From: Streptomyces sp. NBC_01707
Lineage (GTDB): Bacteria > Actinomycetota > Actinomycetes > Streptomycetales > Streptomycetaceae
NCBI RefSeq assembly: GCF_041438805.1
Contig: NZ_CP109190.1
Coordinates: 9,513,547 to 9,577,546, forward strand
DNA length: 64,000 nt
Direction: 5' to 3'
How positions within the stretch are numbered: position 1 is the stretch's first letter; each line of letters opens with the position of its first letter. The notes under the pieces were generated by a model. It did not search any database. It was not told where the DNA came from and saw only the letters and a program-made list of their open reading frames with translations. A program made the translations under genes and the position numbers. Shown here in pieces: positions 7,696 through 15,215 of this stretch.

Positions 7696-8580
7696 TCAAC
7701 ACGCAGAACTTGACAGGGAACAGGAGCGGTCGGTGTAGAGCTTGGTGGTGAGTTGGTGTCCGCAGCCGCCCAGCCACCCCCCGGACGAGTAGCTCTGGCC
7801 GGAATGGCGCTCCCGGAAGCTGTCGAGTTCTGTCGCTTCCCTCGGCAGAACGACGGGGTCCTCAGACTCGGCGTGGCCAATCACGGCTGTCTGCACGCGG
7901 CGTCTGTCCGGGGCCATGCAAACCGGATCGTCGGAGAACGCGGTGTTCACTGCCTCGCAGACGGTCTCCTCGTCGTTCGCTACGAGCGCCTGCCACCAGT
8001 GTTCCGCCTCGGCGCACAGCGATGCGTGCGCGGCATGCAGACGTGCCTGTTCGGCGGACAGGAAGGAGGGCGCCTCCAGAGCCGCACGGGACTTGGCCGC
8101 GCTGCGTTCGGCGCGGGCGAAACGGCCCACTTGCTGCAGATGGAACGCCTGAGCCTCAGCTTGCGCCCAGGGCAGGCCCAGCGGGGGAGGCCCAAGCACG
8201 ACGGGCTGGCGCGCCATCGGGAAGGACTGCAGATGCACGCTGGTCATCTGCCGGCGAAGCTCCGTCAACTGGGCAATAGCTGCATCCCGCTGAGCATCCT
8301 GCTGTGCCCGGTCCGCCTGCCGACGTTCCCGGTCGAGCTGCGCCGCCGAAGGCGCCACGGCCCTGGGGCGCGAGGCCGTGCGGCGGGTACTCGTACCGCG
8401 TCGGCTGCCTGCGCCGCGCAGCGAGCTGGAGGCGTAGAAGGGGCCGAGGCCGGACGAGACGCGGGTACCGCCGCAGCCGACGCTGATGCGTGCCGCGCGG
8501 GGACCGACCGACGTACGTACACCTGGTGTCGAGACCCGCACACTCATTCCCGGCACACCGACCCGGAAGCCGAACCCCAT
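7696..8580 (-). pseudogene. Truncated DUF4236 protein (copy 1) with foreign C-terminus
   Basis: ATG 8580 follows AAGGAG and gives MGFGFRVGVPGMSVRV and GVRTSVGPRAARISVG, the N-terminal DUF4236 domain, then an Arg/Gln/Ala-rich helical region (about 75-140). Residues 1 to about 221 are nearly identical to the intact 626-residue gene at 41795-43675. After TVCEAVNTAFSD the two diverge and copy 1 runs into the start of another protein, so the TerD domain is lost. The product would be an abnormal chimera of 294 residues. Start, RBS and upstream sequence are intact, so it could still be expressed. Confidence 0.7.
7725..7917 (-). pseudogene. N-terminal fragment of an unrelated protein fused to the DUF4236 gene
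   Basis: Directly behind the point where the two DUF4236 copies stop matching, the frame reads MAPDRRRVQTAVIGHAESED and later GGCGHQLTTKLYTDR, resembling the zinc-binding N-terminus of a larger Streptomyces protein. The Met at 7917 looks like that protein's own start. The fragment ends after about 65 residues in unrelated sequence. Family assignment is tentative. Confidence 0.4.
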
Positions 8581-8968
8581 GGCAACTCCTTCTTTCCTCA
8601 AGGAGTCTGCCACCGAACCCGCCCGCACCGACTGGGGGACGCCGCAGGGCCAGCCTCGACGACTCGCGGAGAGTTACGCAGCGTCATGCCAGGGCTCGTT
8701 CGCGGCCCAGTGCCGGACCCAGCCGGCAAAGCCAGGTTCAGCGGTGGTGTACCCGAACTGCTCGCCGAAGGGGGCAGCGCCGACGTCAGTGATCAGCCAG
8801 ATGTGTCCTCGGTGAGGTCCGGTCACGATGAGATGCCAGTTCATCGCGCATCCGTCGGTGCCGAGCACGATCGAGCCGTGGTTGTAGACCTGCTCAAGGA
8901 TCTCGTCGGCATCCTCGAACTGGTCCGAGTCTTCCTCCCACATCCATGATGCCGCCAGCGGGAACGGG
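7924..8968. repeat. Duplicated DUF4236/SUKH block, copy 1
   Basis: By eye about 95% identical to 43018-43843 plus 47381-47609. It covers the 5' two-thirds of the DUF4236 gene, the spacer and the 3' half of the SUKH gene. Copy 2 is interrupted by the ISL3-type element, so copy 1 shows the uninterrupted target. Confidence 0.85.
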
Positions 8969-9246
8969 TTGCTCAGGTCGCGTTCCTGCTCGTCATCGGC
9001 CCAGTCGTTGGGCAAATCGGCAACCGGCAGCAGTCCGTATTCGGGCGGCCCGGAGTACGAACCGTCCGTTATCTCAGCGACGAAGGTCCGATACGGCTCG
9101 GGCAGCACGACTTTGTGTTCTGCCTCGAAGGCATGGACTGCCTCCCAGCCAAGAGCCGACTCCTCTCCGCCATCGACGTCGAACGCCACCCGGAGCGCCG
9201 CCAGTTCGGCAGGGTCATCTTGGCGGTGTGCCCGCATTCGGGACAC
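8674..9246 (-). CDS. SMI1/KNR4 (SUKH) family protein
   Basis: 190 residues. Reads LGWEAVHAFEAEHKVVLPEP YRTFV (about 33-57), the SUKH N-terminal helix and LP motif, then GLLPV, a central WMWEEDSDQFEDADE segment, and GCAMNWHLIVTGPHRGHIW leading to a final helix. SUKH proteins commonly serve as immunity proteins to polymorphic toxins, which fits the toxin island downstream. The first residues (MSRMRAHRQ) are encoded by bases that in another frame code for the TnpB zinc finger, so the native start was probably replaced. A second copy is split at 43768-43843 and 47381-47609. Confidence 0.75.
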   Translation of the reverse strand: MSRMRAHRQDDPAELAALRVAFDVDGGEESALGWEAVHAFEAEHKVVLPEPYRTFVAEITDGSYSGPPEYGLLPVADLPNDWADDEQERDLSNPFPLAASWMWEEDSDQFEDADEILEQVYNHGSIVLGTDGCAMNWHLIVTGPHRGHIWLITDVGAAPFGEQFGYTTAEPGFAGWVRHWAANEPWHDAA

Positions 9247-9372
9247 CGCCGGGAGGTGTTGCAGGGGTCCACGGCCATCACTTCCCGTCCGGCACTCTCA
9301 GCCTTGTCGTTCAGGATCGCGAGGAACACCCCCCACCCGGCATCAGCGATAGAACGGTTCAGCCCGGCCTTG
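9222..9372 (-). pseudogene. TnpB (IS200/IS605 family) C-terminal remnant
   Basis: Reads NRSIADAGWGVFLAIL, KAESAGREVMAVDP and NTSRRCPECGHTAKM: the TnpB RuvC-III segment and CxxC zinc finger. About 50 residues, cut off in the middle of the zinc finger, where it merges with the SUKH gene. At the other end it overlaps the last codons of the TetR gene. Confidence 0.8.
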
Positions 9373-10021
9373 TCAGCAGGCCGTGAAGAACAAGACCGGA
9401 GAGCGCGTCGGCCATGCTGCTTCTGTCCTGCTCCGCCGTCGGTGAGGCGGCGGGGTTCAGCCGGTCGGCGATCGGGTCCTGTGCCAGGGCCAGCGCGGGA
9501 CCGGTGACGGCGAAGTACAGGATGTGCGCCGGTACACGTGGAATGCGTCCGGCCGCCATGAGGCTGTTGACAGTCGGCTCGATGCTGTCCCAGAACGGCT
9601 TGACGAACCGTTGGTGGAGATAGTCCAAGCGGCTGGAGTCGCGAGTTGACTCATCCGACATCAACCGATTCAATCCCGAGGCGTTCGCGGCCAGACGATA
9701 GAGCTGAACGACTACCTTCCTCAGCCGTTCGTCATCGTCGTGGCACTCCGCCAGCAACTGGTTGAGCGCGGGCTGGGCGTCCCGCAGCGCGAAGTCCACC
9801 GCAGCGCGCCAGAAGTTCTCCTTCGACCCGTAGCGATCGTTGATGAAGTTGTGACTGGCGTCGAGCCGCCGCGCCAGCTCCCTCACCGTCGTTGCGGCAT
9901 AACCGAGTTCGGCGAAGGTGTCGAGACCCCGCCGAAGAATCTCGCTCTCGTCCAGTTGCACGGGGGCGTACTTCCCGCGCGCCGGCGAGGTTCCCGCCTC
10001 TGCCTGTGTTCCGTCGGTCAC
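9359..10021 (-). CDS. TetR family transcriptional regulator
   Basis: About 220 residues from the GTG at 10021; the frame stays open to 10159, so a longer form is possible. The HTH reads LRRGLDTFAELGYAATTVREL then NFINDRYGSKENFWRAAVDFA (TetR_N, about 22-70). The C-terminal ligand domain is helical and ends near ADALSGLVLHGLL. Divergent from the SnoaL-like gene at 10337. A palindrome CTTGAC-GA-GTCAAG lies between them and recurs before the DoxX gene at 12397, suggesting it controls both. Its last codons coincide with the start of a TnpB remnant, so the extreme C-terminus may be altered. Confidence 0.82.
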   Translation of the reverse strand: MTDGTQAEAGTSPARGKYAPVQLDESEILRRGLDTFAELGYAATTVRELARRLDASHNFINDRYGSKENFWRAAVDFALRDAQPALNQLLAECHDDDERLRKVVVQLYRLAANASGLNRLMSDESTRDSSRLDYLHQRFVKPFWDSIEPTVNSLMAAGRIPRVPAHILYFAVTGPALALAQDPIADRLNPAASPTAEQDRSSMADALSGLVLHGLLTRPG

Positions 10022-10275
10022 TCCGGCGTCGCTCCGTTCGGCCTCAGTCGCCCTGGTCTTGATCGTTTGCGCTCTCTGTCGAGCTCGCCGCCTCTGCCGT
10101 ACCGGCGCATGGACTGGTGAGCCGATCCGGGCACCCAGGGTCTTCGCTCGCCGCCACACGGCCTGCCGCTCGGCGACGTGTCACGAACCCGAAGTCTGTC
10201 ATGCCGGACACGACTGCAGGTGGCTGCGCGGAACCGATCATGAAGCGCTTGACGCCTGTCAGGCTCGGATGCATG

Positions 10276-10289
10276 CTTGACGAGTCAAG
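10276..10289. promoter_or_regulatory. Putative TetR operator CTTGAC-GA-GTCAAG (site 1)
   Basis: Perfect 6-bp inverted repeat with a two-base centre, between the divergent TetR gene and the SnoaL-like gene (start 10337). The same arms occur at 12332-12345. Its TTGAC arm could also overlap a -35 element. Binding is inferred. Confidence 0.55.
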
Positions 10290-10336
10290 GAAATTCCGGT
10301 CGGAAGTCACCGACCGCGTTCGACAGGAGTTGCCCC

Positions 10337-10942
10337 ATGATCTCCAAGAAGGCCCGCGAGGCCGCGGCCGTCCTCACCCCGGGCTCCGCGCCTGTACGGC
10401 GCAAGAGGGTGAACGGCGCCATGACCGGCCTTGCCGTCGCCGCCACCCTGGCCGCTGCGGCCGTCCCGGCCGCGGCGCAGGGTCAGGGATCGCACGGTGC
10501 GGCGTCCGGACACTCGTCCTCGCAGCACCACTACCTGTCGCCGTTGCAGGTCACCTCGGCGTACTACAACAGCTACAACGGGGACCTGGCCGCTGCCTTC
10601 GATCGGTACATCTCGAAGGACCTGGTGCTCCACGGGTTCAACGGCCCGGAGAGCCGCGAGGACTGGATCAAGGGAGACCTCGAGATCAAGGCTGGGCTCA
10701 ACGGATTCAAGATGACTGTGCTGGACCAGATCGTCGAAGGCGACAAGGTCGTCACGCGTTGGAGCTTCGGAGGCGTTCACACAGGGACGATCTTCGGGAT
10801 CCCCGCGTCAGGCCGGGAGGTCCACCTCAGCGGAATCTCCATCGACCGCGTGGTGCAGGGACAGTCCGTCGAGCACTGGTCGGAAGGGAACTTCGGTGTG
10901 TTCCTGGATGAGCTCCGTGGCGAGACCCCCAGCCTCGAGTAG
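10337..10942 (+). CDS. Secreted SnoaL-like (ester cyclase type) protein
   Basis: 201 residues. ATG 10337 follows ACAGGAG. A Sec-type signal peptide (about 1-50) has RRKR before a hydrophobic Ala-rich core and AAAQG as cleavage site. The mature part is an NTF2-like cone: residues SAYYNSYNGDLAAAFDRYIS, then the loop with DLVLHGFNGPESREDW, and strands GDKVVTRWSFGGVHTG and GREVHLSGISIDRVV, typical of SnoaL-like polyketide cyclase relatives. Function unknown; some are cyclases, others bind small molecules. First gene of a TetR-controlled group with the SDR and DoxX genes. Confidence 0.78.
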   Translation: MISKKAREAAAVLTPGSAPVRRKRVNGAMTGLAVAATLAAAAVPAAAQGQGSHGAASGHSSSQHHYLSPLQVTSAYYNSYNGDLAAAFDRYISKDLVLHGFNGPESREDWIKGDLEIKAGLNGFKMTVLDQIVEGDKVVTRWSFGGVHTGTIFGIPASGREVHLSGISIDRVVQGQSVEHWSEGNFGVFLDELRGETPSLE

Positions 10943-11103
10943 CGCTGCCCGGCGACTCACTCGGGGCCTTGGCGGGAGGCTCTGGTCTAGGCCTCGGTGG
11001 TCGACTGGTCCTCCGGGCACACCGCGCACAGGGTGCGCCCGGAGAACCGCCCGCGGATTGCAATGACAGAGCCACCGGAGAATTCACTGATAGGAGAATT
11101 TCC

Positions 11104-11868
11104 ATGGGAACGCTCGAACAGAAAGTAGTGCTGATCACTGGCACCGGAGGAGGTATGGGCCGTGTCGCCTCGCTGATTTTTGCGAGAGAAGGCGCAAAGG
11201 TCGTCGGGTGCGACATCCAGGTCGATGCCAACGAGGAGACTGTCGAACTCGTCCGTCGCGCAGGTGGTGAGATGACGGGCATCGCGCCGATCGACCTCAC
11301 CGACCCGCAACAGGCGCAGCGGCTCGTCGAAGGCGCCGTGGCGGCCTATGGCGGGCTCGATGTGGTCTACAATAACGCGGCCTCGCTGCGCTTCGGCTCG
11401 ATGCCCGATTTCCCTGTCGACGACTGGCGGGCGACCGTGGCCGGCGAACTGGACATACCCTTCTTCGTGTCGAAGTTCGCATGGCCGCACCTGGCCCGGC
11501 GCGGTGGCGGCGTCATCATCAACGTCGCGTCCATGGCCGGCATGATCGCAGGCGAGAACCCCCCGATGGTCGGGCACACTGCGGCCAACGCCGGCGTCAT
11601 CGGCATGACGCGACAGCTCGCGCTGGAAGGCGCGCCCCATGGGATCCGTGCGGTGGCGATCAGCCCCGGGCCCGTCCTGACCCCGGCCAGCGACCGCGAC
11701 CTCGGCGACAACCAGGCGGCCCGGGAGGCGATCACCCGCAAGACGCTCCTCAAGCGCTTCGCCCAGCCCGAGGAGATCGTCGAACTGGCGGCCTTCCTCG
11801 CTTCTGACCGGGCGGCATACATCACTGGCGCCAACTATGCGGTCGACGGCGGCGCGAGCGCCTGGTAG
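11104..11868 (+). CDS. SDR family protein lacking the catalytic Tyr/Lys pair
   Basis: 254 residues, the classical SDR length. The Rossmann motif VLITGTGGGMG (about 10-20), the cofactor-selecting Asp in VVGCDIQV, the NNA motif (VYNNAAS), the catalytic Ser strand IINVASMAG and the C-terminal ITGANYAVDGG are all present. Where the family has Tyr-x-x-x-Lys this protein reads HTAAN (in VGHTAANAGVIGMTRQLAL): Tyr is His and Lys is Asn. It may bind NAD(P) without normal hydride-transfer chemistry, or use His in place of Tyr. GATAGGAG precedes ATG 11104. Downstream of the TetR-controlled SnoaL-like gene, same strand. Confidence 0.85.
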   Translation: MGTLEQKVVLITGTGGGMGRVASLIFAREGAKVVGCDIQVDANEETVELVRRAGGEMTGIAPIDLTDPQQAQRLVEGAVAAYGGLDVVYNNAASLRFGSMPDFPVDDWRATVAGELDIPFFVSKFAWPHLARRGGGVIINVASMAGMIAGENPPMVGHTAANAGVIGMTRQLALEGAPHGIRAVAISPGPVLTPASDRDLGDNQAAREAITRKTLLKRFAQPEEIVELAAFLASDRAAYITGANYAVDGGASAW

Positions 11869-11904
11869 CGCCACCCGCAGCTCGCACATTCAGGGCCGAA
11901 GCGG

Positions 11905-12330
11905 TCAACCGGGCCGCCTGGGGTCGGGCTGGGCGCCCGTTCCGGCGGCGGCCCGCGCGCCCCGATGTTCCGACCACAAGGCCCCTGCGGTAGCAGATGA
12001 GGCTCCCAGCGCCGCCGGTGAACGGCAGGCAGTGGCTGGCTTCGCGCTTATTCCGCGTCGGTTCGCAGGCGGCCCGCACGGGGCGTCAGGGGAGAATCTG
12101 AAGCGGGCGATGCCCAGAACGCTGCACCGCCGGTTCACGCTGAGGCGGTGCTGGTGATCAGCGACGAACTGGGAGCGATTTATCAGCGCGTCTCCCGACG
12201 AAGTGCTTCGCCGCCCTCCGCAGGACCTTGGGTTCCTCCTCGAGCTCGCGGACCTTCTTCCGCGGGGCCGCGAGCAGGAATAGCTCGACTGCTTGGTCGA
12301 CGACGCATCCGATGTCTTTCCAATTACTCC
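11905..12330 (-). pseudogene. IS3 family transposase remnant (OrfA end / OrfB start)
   Basis: On the minus strand one frame gives ELEEEPKVLRRAAKHFVG (OrfA C-terminus). The next gives SQFVADHQHRLSVNRRCSVL then GIAR (OrfB N-terminus), followed by frameshifted sequence. The arrangement is the normal OrfA/OrfB overlap of IS3 elements, but both ends are missing. Confidence 0.75.
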
Positions 12331-12331
12331 C

Positions 12332-12345
12332 CTTGACAGGTCAAG
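12332..12345. promoter_or_regulatory. Putative TetR operator CTTGAC-AG-GTCAAG (site 2)
   Basis: Same 6-bp arms and two-base spacing as the site at 10276-10289, here 52 bases before the DoxX-like start at 12397. It suggests that the TetR protein encoded at 9359-10021 also controls this gene. Confidence 0.55.
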
Positions 12346-12396
12346 CATTATCAGGACCACGCCATCCCGACGTGGCCGCAAGAAAGGAACCACCCC

Positions 12397-12768
12397 ATGT
12401 ACGTCACCGCTGCCATCCTCAGCGTGCTCCTGGCCCTCGTGACTCTGGCTGCGGGTGCGCCCAAGACGGTCCTCAAAGGCGACGTCTCCGCCGGGTTGCA
12501 GTCGCACATGGGGCTGAGCGCCGGCCTCGTCCGCTTCATTGGATTCGCTGAGATCTCCGCCACGGTAGGTCTGGTCGTGGGACTCTTCTGGCAGCCCCTG
12601 GGCATCGCGGCCGCCATCGGCATGGCCCTCATGATGACCGGTGCAGTGGGATACCACATTCAGGTGGGCGACTACGCCAACCCCGAGACACGGGGGAATG
12701 CCCTGGCCGCCGTCGTTCTTATCCCATTCTTTGCGGCCACCGCCGTGGCGCTCGTACTCGCCATCTGA
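12397..12768 (+). CDS. DoxX-like small integral membrane protein
   Basis: 123 residues with four hydrophobic segments (about 4-22, 45-65, 70-92, 102-122). The first loop contains PKTVLKGDVS and the second segment LVRFIGFAEISATVGLVVGL, both typical of DoxX-like family proteins. AAGAAAGGAACC precedes ATG 12397. DoxX-like proteins often accompany TetR-controlled oxidoreductases and redox-stress genes, as here. No catalytic role can be read from sequence. Confidence 0.82.
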   Translation: MYVTAAILSVLLALVTLAAGAPKTVLKGDVSAGLQSHMGLSAGLVRFIGFAEISATVGLVVGLFWQPLGIAAAIGMALMMTGAVGYHIQVGDYANPETRGNALAAVVLIPFFAATAVALVLAI

Positions 12769-12864
12769 CTCCACCCCGGGGCCGACAGCGGCCGTGCCCA
12801 GCAGCGGCCGGTATGGCCCACACCCAGCGGACGCCCTGCACCCGAACGGCACATCAGCGTTCGC

Positions 12865-12990
12865 TGCTGTTCCGCTTGGCGCTGGAGAAGGGGCCAGCTG
12901 GCAAATGCTGGCACGCGGTTGGGGACGGGGGCATCCCGTTCCGCGAGATCGCCGAGGCCATTGGCGACAGGATCGTGAGACGACGCCCCT
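12865..12990 (+). pseudogene. NAD-dependent epimerase C-terminal fragment
   Basis: About 40 residues reading LALEKGPAGKCWHAVGDGG and IPFREIAEAIGDRI, the part of extended SDR epimerases that follows the active site. Nothing of the Rossmann domain precedes it. Remnant. Confidence 0.55.
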
Positions 12991-13030
12991 TGTCCCCGAC
13001 TGAGACGGTGTAAGGACGCCCAGGCCACTG

Positions 13031-13053
13031 ATTCGGAATAGGACATTCCGAAT
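13031..13053. repeat. Perfect 9-bp inverted repeat ATTCGGAAT-N5-ATTCCGAAT
   Basis: Located between the epimerase fragment and the relaxase remnant, in locally AT-richer DNA. It could be an operator or an end of a lost mobile element; no partner site was found nearby. Confidence 0.45.
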
Positions 13054-13074
13054 TGGAACCTACAGTTCTGTACA

Positions 13075-14025
13075 CACAGAGGCTCTGTACGAGAACACCG
13101 TCGCCGCGTTCGCGCTCCACAACGAGGTCGAGGCCCTGGGTTTGGCCTCTGAGCCGCGCTCGGTCACGCCGGGACGCCGACCGGGCATGGAGATGTACCG
13201 CACGAGCTGATCGGTTGGACCCGCGGCGCGGCGGGCGGATCGCCGCCTGCCTCACGGAGCTGGAGGCCGAGTACGTCACCGCCGTCGACGACCACGGCGA
13301 GCCGAAGTTCCTGCCCGTCGTCTCCGAGCGGGCCCGCACCATGCTGAACCGGATCGCCGCCCGCAAGACCTGCCCGCCCGAGCAGCGCGCCCGGCCGCCT
13401 GCCCAGCTGCGCGCCTGGTGGAAGGCGAGCGCCATCCTCAACTCTGGGGTGGACTCAACGTCATCGAGTCTCTGCTCGAGCGCGCCCGCGCTGCGGCCGC
13501 CGCGATCCGGGCCCGCGTCGCCGCGGTGGTCGGCGTCGCCCTGGCGGCCGTTGACGTCACGGCGCGCGTGTTCGTGATGAACGGCGGTGGCTGGTTCCAC
13601 GGTCGGCACCTGCTTGCCGAAGTCCGCTGCCACCTCGGCCTCGTCCTGCACGGCCGCCCCCGCGAGCCGGGCCTGGACGAGCAAATCGTGGACGCCGTGC
13701 GCGCCGCGCACTGCACCGACATCACCGACGCGAGGACGTCGCGCGGAGGCCCGGAGTGCCGCCTCTACACCGCGCGCTGGGCCCTGCCCGGCGCCGCTTT
13801 CGCCCGGCGCCCGCCGACCGATGTTCCCGAGCCGGACCGCAATCCCCCGGGCGGCCCCGGCGACCCGGCCGCGCCCCGACTTCCGCTCGAAGCGGGGCAG
13901 TGGGACATACCCTGGGTGCCGCTGCGCTACGACCGCGGTGTCATCGCCGGCGCAGTGCTGACGGCGCAGCTGCGTACAGCCTGCCGCGCTGGCCGGGATC
14001 CGTACGACGTGGCGTTCCACCGGCA
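13075..14025 (+). pseudogene. Decayed MobF (TrwC/TraI-like) relaxase fragment
   Basis: Segments in different frames read as one protein: ALGLASEPRSVTPGRRPGME, then (after a shift) HELIGWT, then ELEAEYVTAVDDHGEPKFLP and VVSERARTMLNRIAARKT, then NVIESLLERARAAAAAIRA, ARVFVMNGGGWFHGRHLLAE and YTARWALPG. This matches my recollection of the central/C-terminal part of TrwC-domain relaxases of Streptomyces plasmids and integrative elements. The catalytic Tyr/His N-terminus is absent and at least two frameshifts are present. The 3' end is cut by a transposase fragment at about 14025. Confidence 0.55.
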
Positions 14026-14165
14026 GGCTCCGCGGCCTGCCCCGGCGGGTGGCGTCGACCCCTCGCGACGCAGCGCCGTCACCAGTTTCATGAACTGGCG
14101 CGGGCTCAGCCCGGAGAACGGGACTGTCCAAGACGGCTCCGAGGCCGTGATCACACCAGCCACAT
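14026..14165 (-). pseudogene. IS5-like transposase N-terminal fragment (same family as 51812-52579)
   Basis: Reads VAGVITASEPSWTVPFSGLS then PRQFMKLVTALRREG and, after a shift, RGRPRSLPVE. The intact transposase at 51812 begins AGVITTSEPSWIAPFTGLS. About 45 residues remain. Confidence 0.75.
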
Positions 14166-14170
14166 CAAGA

Positions 14171-14857
14171 TCATTCCACTGCGGCTGATCCCTCCAGCCC
14201 GTGAAGGCGGGGTCCGGACACGAAAGCAAGGACGTCGCGGACCGCTTCGCGCAGGCTGCCGAAGTGACGATGCACGCCGTCCACCGCCGCAGGGGCGTTG
14301 ACTCCCCACACCGTCATCCCGGCACGCAGCCCGGACTCCACCCCGGAAGGGGCGTCCTCGATGACCAGACAGTCCTCCGGTTTGGCACCAAGTCGCGCGG
14401 CTGCCTGCAGATACGGCACAGGCGACGGCTTGCCTTCCTCTACGGCGGCCGCATCCACGAGGACCTCCGGGACCGGCAAGCCCGTCCGTGCGAAACGTCC
14501 ACGCACCCGGTGCTCGTAGTTCGAAGTCACCAGCGCCCAGGACCCGGGATGCAGAGTACTCAGCAGCTCCGAGGCGCCGCCGAAGGCCGTATAGGCGCCG
14601 GAGCGGACGTCCTCGTCCTCCAGCTCGTGCAATGCGGCAAGGCACTCCCCGGGGTCCTGGTCCGGAGCAACCTGCGCGAAGGTCTCCATCGGCCTCGTCC
14701 GCAGCGCCACTCGATGGACCTCATCGGGGTCCAGTCCGTATCGCTCTGCCCACGTTCGCCAAACCAGGCGCTGATTGTCCACGGCGTCGATCAACGTGCC
14801 ATCGACATCAAACAGGACATATCTCATCGCGCCGGACTGGCCGGGTTCACTGATCAC
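14171..14857 (-). CDS. HAD family hydrolase (phosphatase, beta-phosphoglucomutase-like)
   Basis: About 228 residues from GTG 14857; ATG 14827 (MRYVLFDVDGTLID) is an alternative start closer to motif I and gives 218. Motifs: DVDGTLID (nucleophile and acid Asp), ALVTSNYEH (motif II), EEGKPSPVPYL (motif III Lys) and LVIEDAPSGVES (motif IV acidic pair). The cap between motifs I and II is helical (C1 type), as in phosphoglycolate phosphatase and sugar-phosphatase relatives. The substrate is not predictable. Flanked on both sides by IS5-type transposase fragments, so probably carried in or isolated by insertions. Confidence 0.88.
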   Translation of the reverse strand: MISEPGQSGAMRYVLFDVDGTLIDAVDNQRLVWRTWAERYGLDPDEVHRVALRTRPMETFAQVAPDQDPGECLAALHELEDEDVRSGAYTAFGGASELLSTLHPGSWALVTSNYEHRVRGRFARTGLPVPEVLVDAAAVEEGKPSPVPYLQAAARLGAKPEDCLVIEDAPSGVESGLRAGMTVWGVNAPAAVDGVHRHFGSLREAVRDVLAFVSGPRLHGLEGSAAVE

Positions 14858-14933
14858 GCTTCGATCATGCCATCACGCCCTGAGCAGGCAGTTTGCGGGA
14901 CAAGTCTTACTGATCGTTTCAGAATGAGGTTTT

Positions 14934-15215
14934 GAGGCGTCGCAAGCAGATGATGATGCAGGCGAGTTGGAGCAGTCCGAGGTGGAGGTCGGCGCGTATC
15001 TCGTAGTGGATGCGGAGCCGTTTGAACTGATGCAACCAGGCGAAGGTGCGCTCGACGACCCACCGGGTCTTGCCCAGCCCTGAGCCGTGCGGGGTGCCAC
15101 GGCGGGCGATCTTGGGTGCGATCCCGCGAGCCCGGATGAAGCGCCGGTACTTGTCGAAGTCGTAGCCGCGGTCGGCGAACAGCCGCCGGGGCCGGTGCCG
15201 TGGCCGGCCGCGCAG
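14934..15215 (-). pseudogene. IS5 family transposase C-terminal fragment
   Basis: Reads LFADRGYDFDKYRRFIRARG, then RWVVERTFAWLHQFKRLRI and LQLACIIICLRRL: the last third of a DDE transposase including the ADRGYD Asp and the E of VVERT. Different subfamily from the 51.8-kb IS. It butts against the 5' end of the luciferase-like gene at about 15210, removing that gene's native start. Confidence 0.8.
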
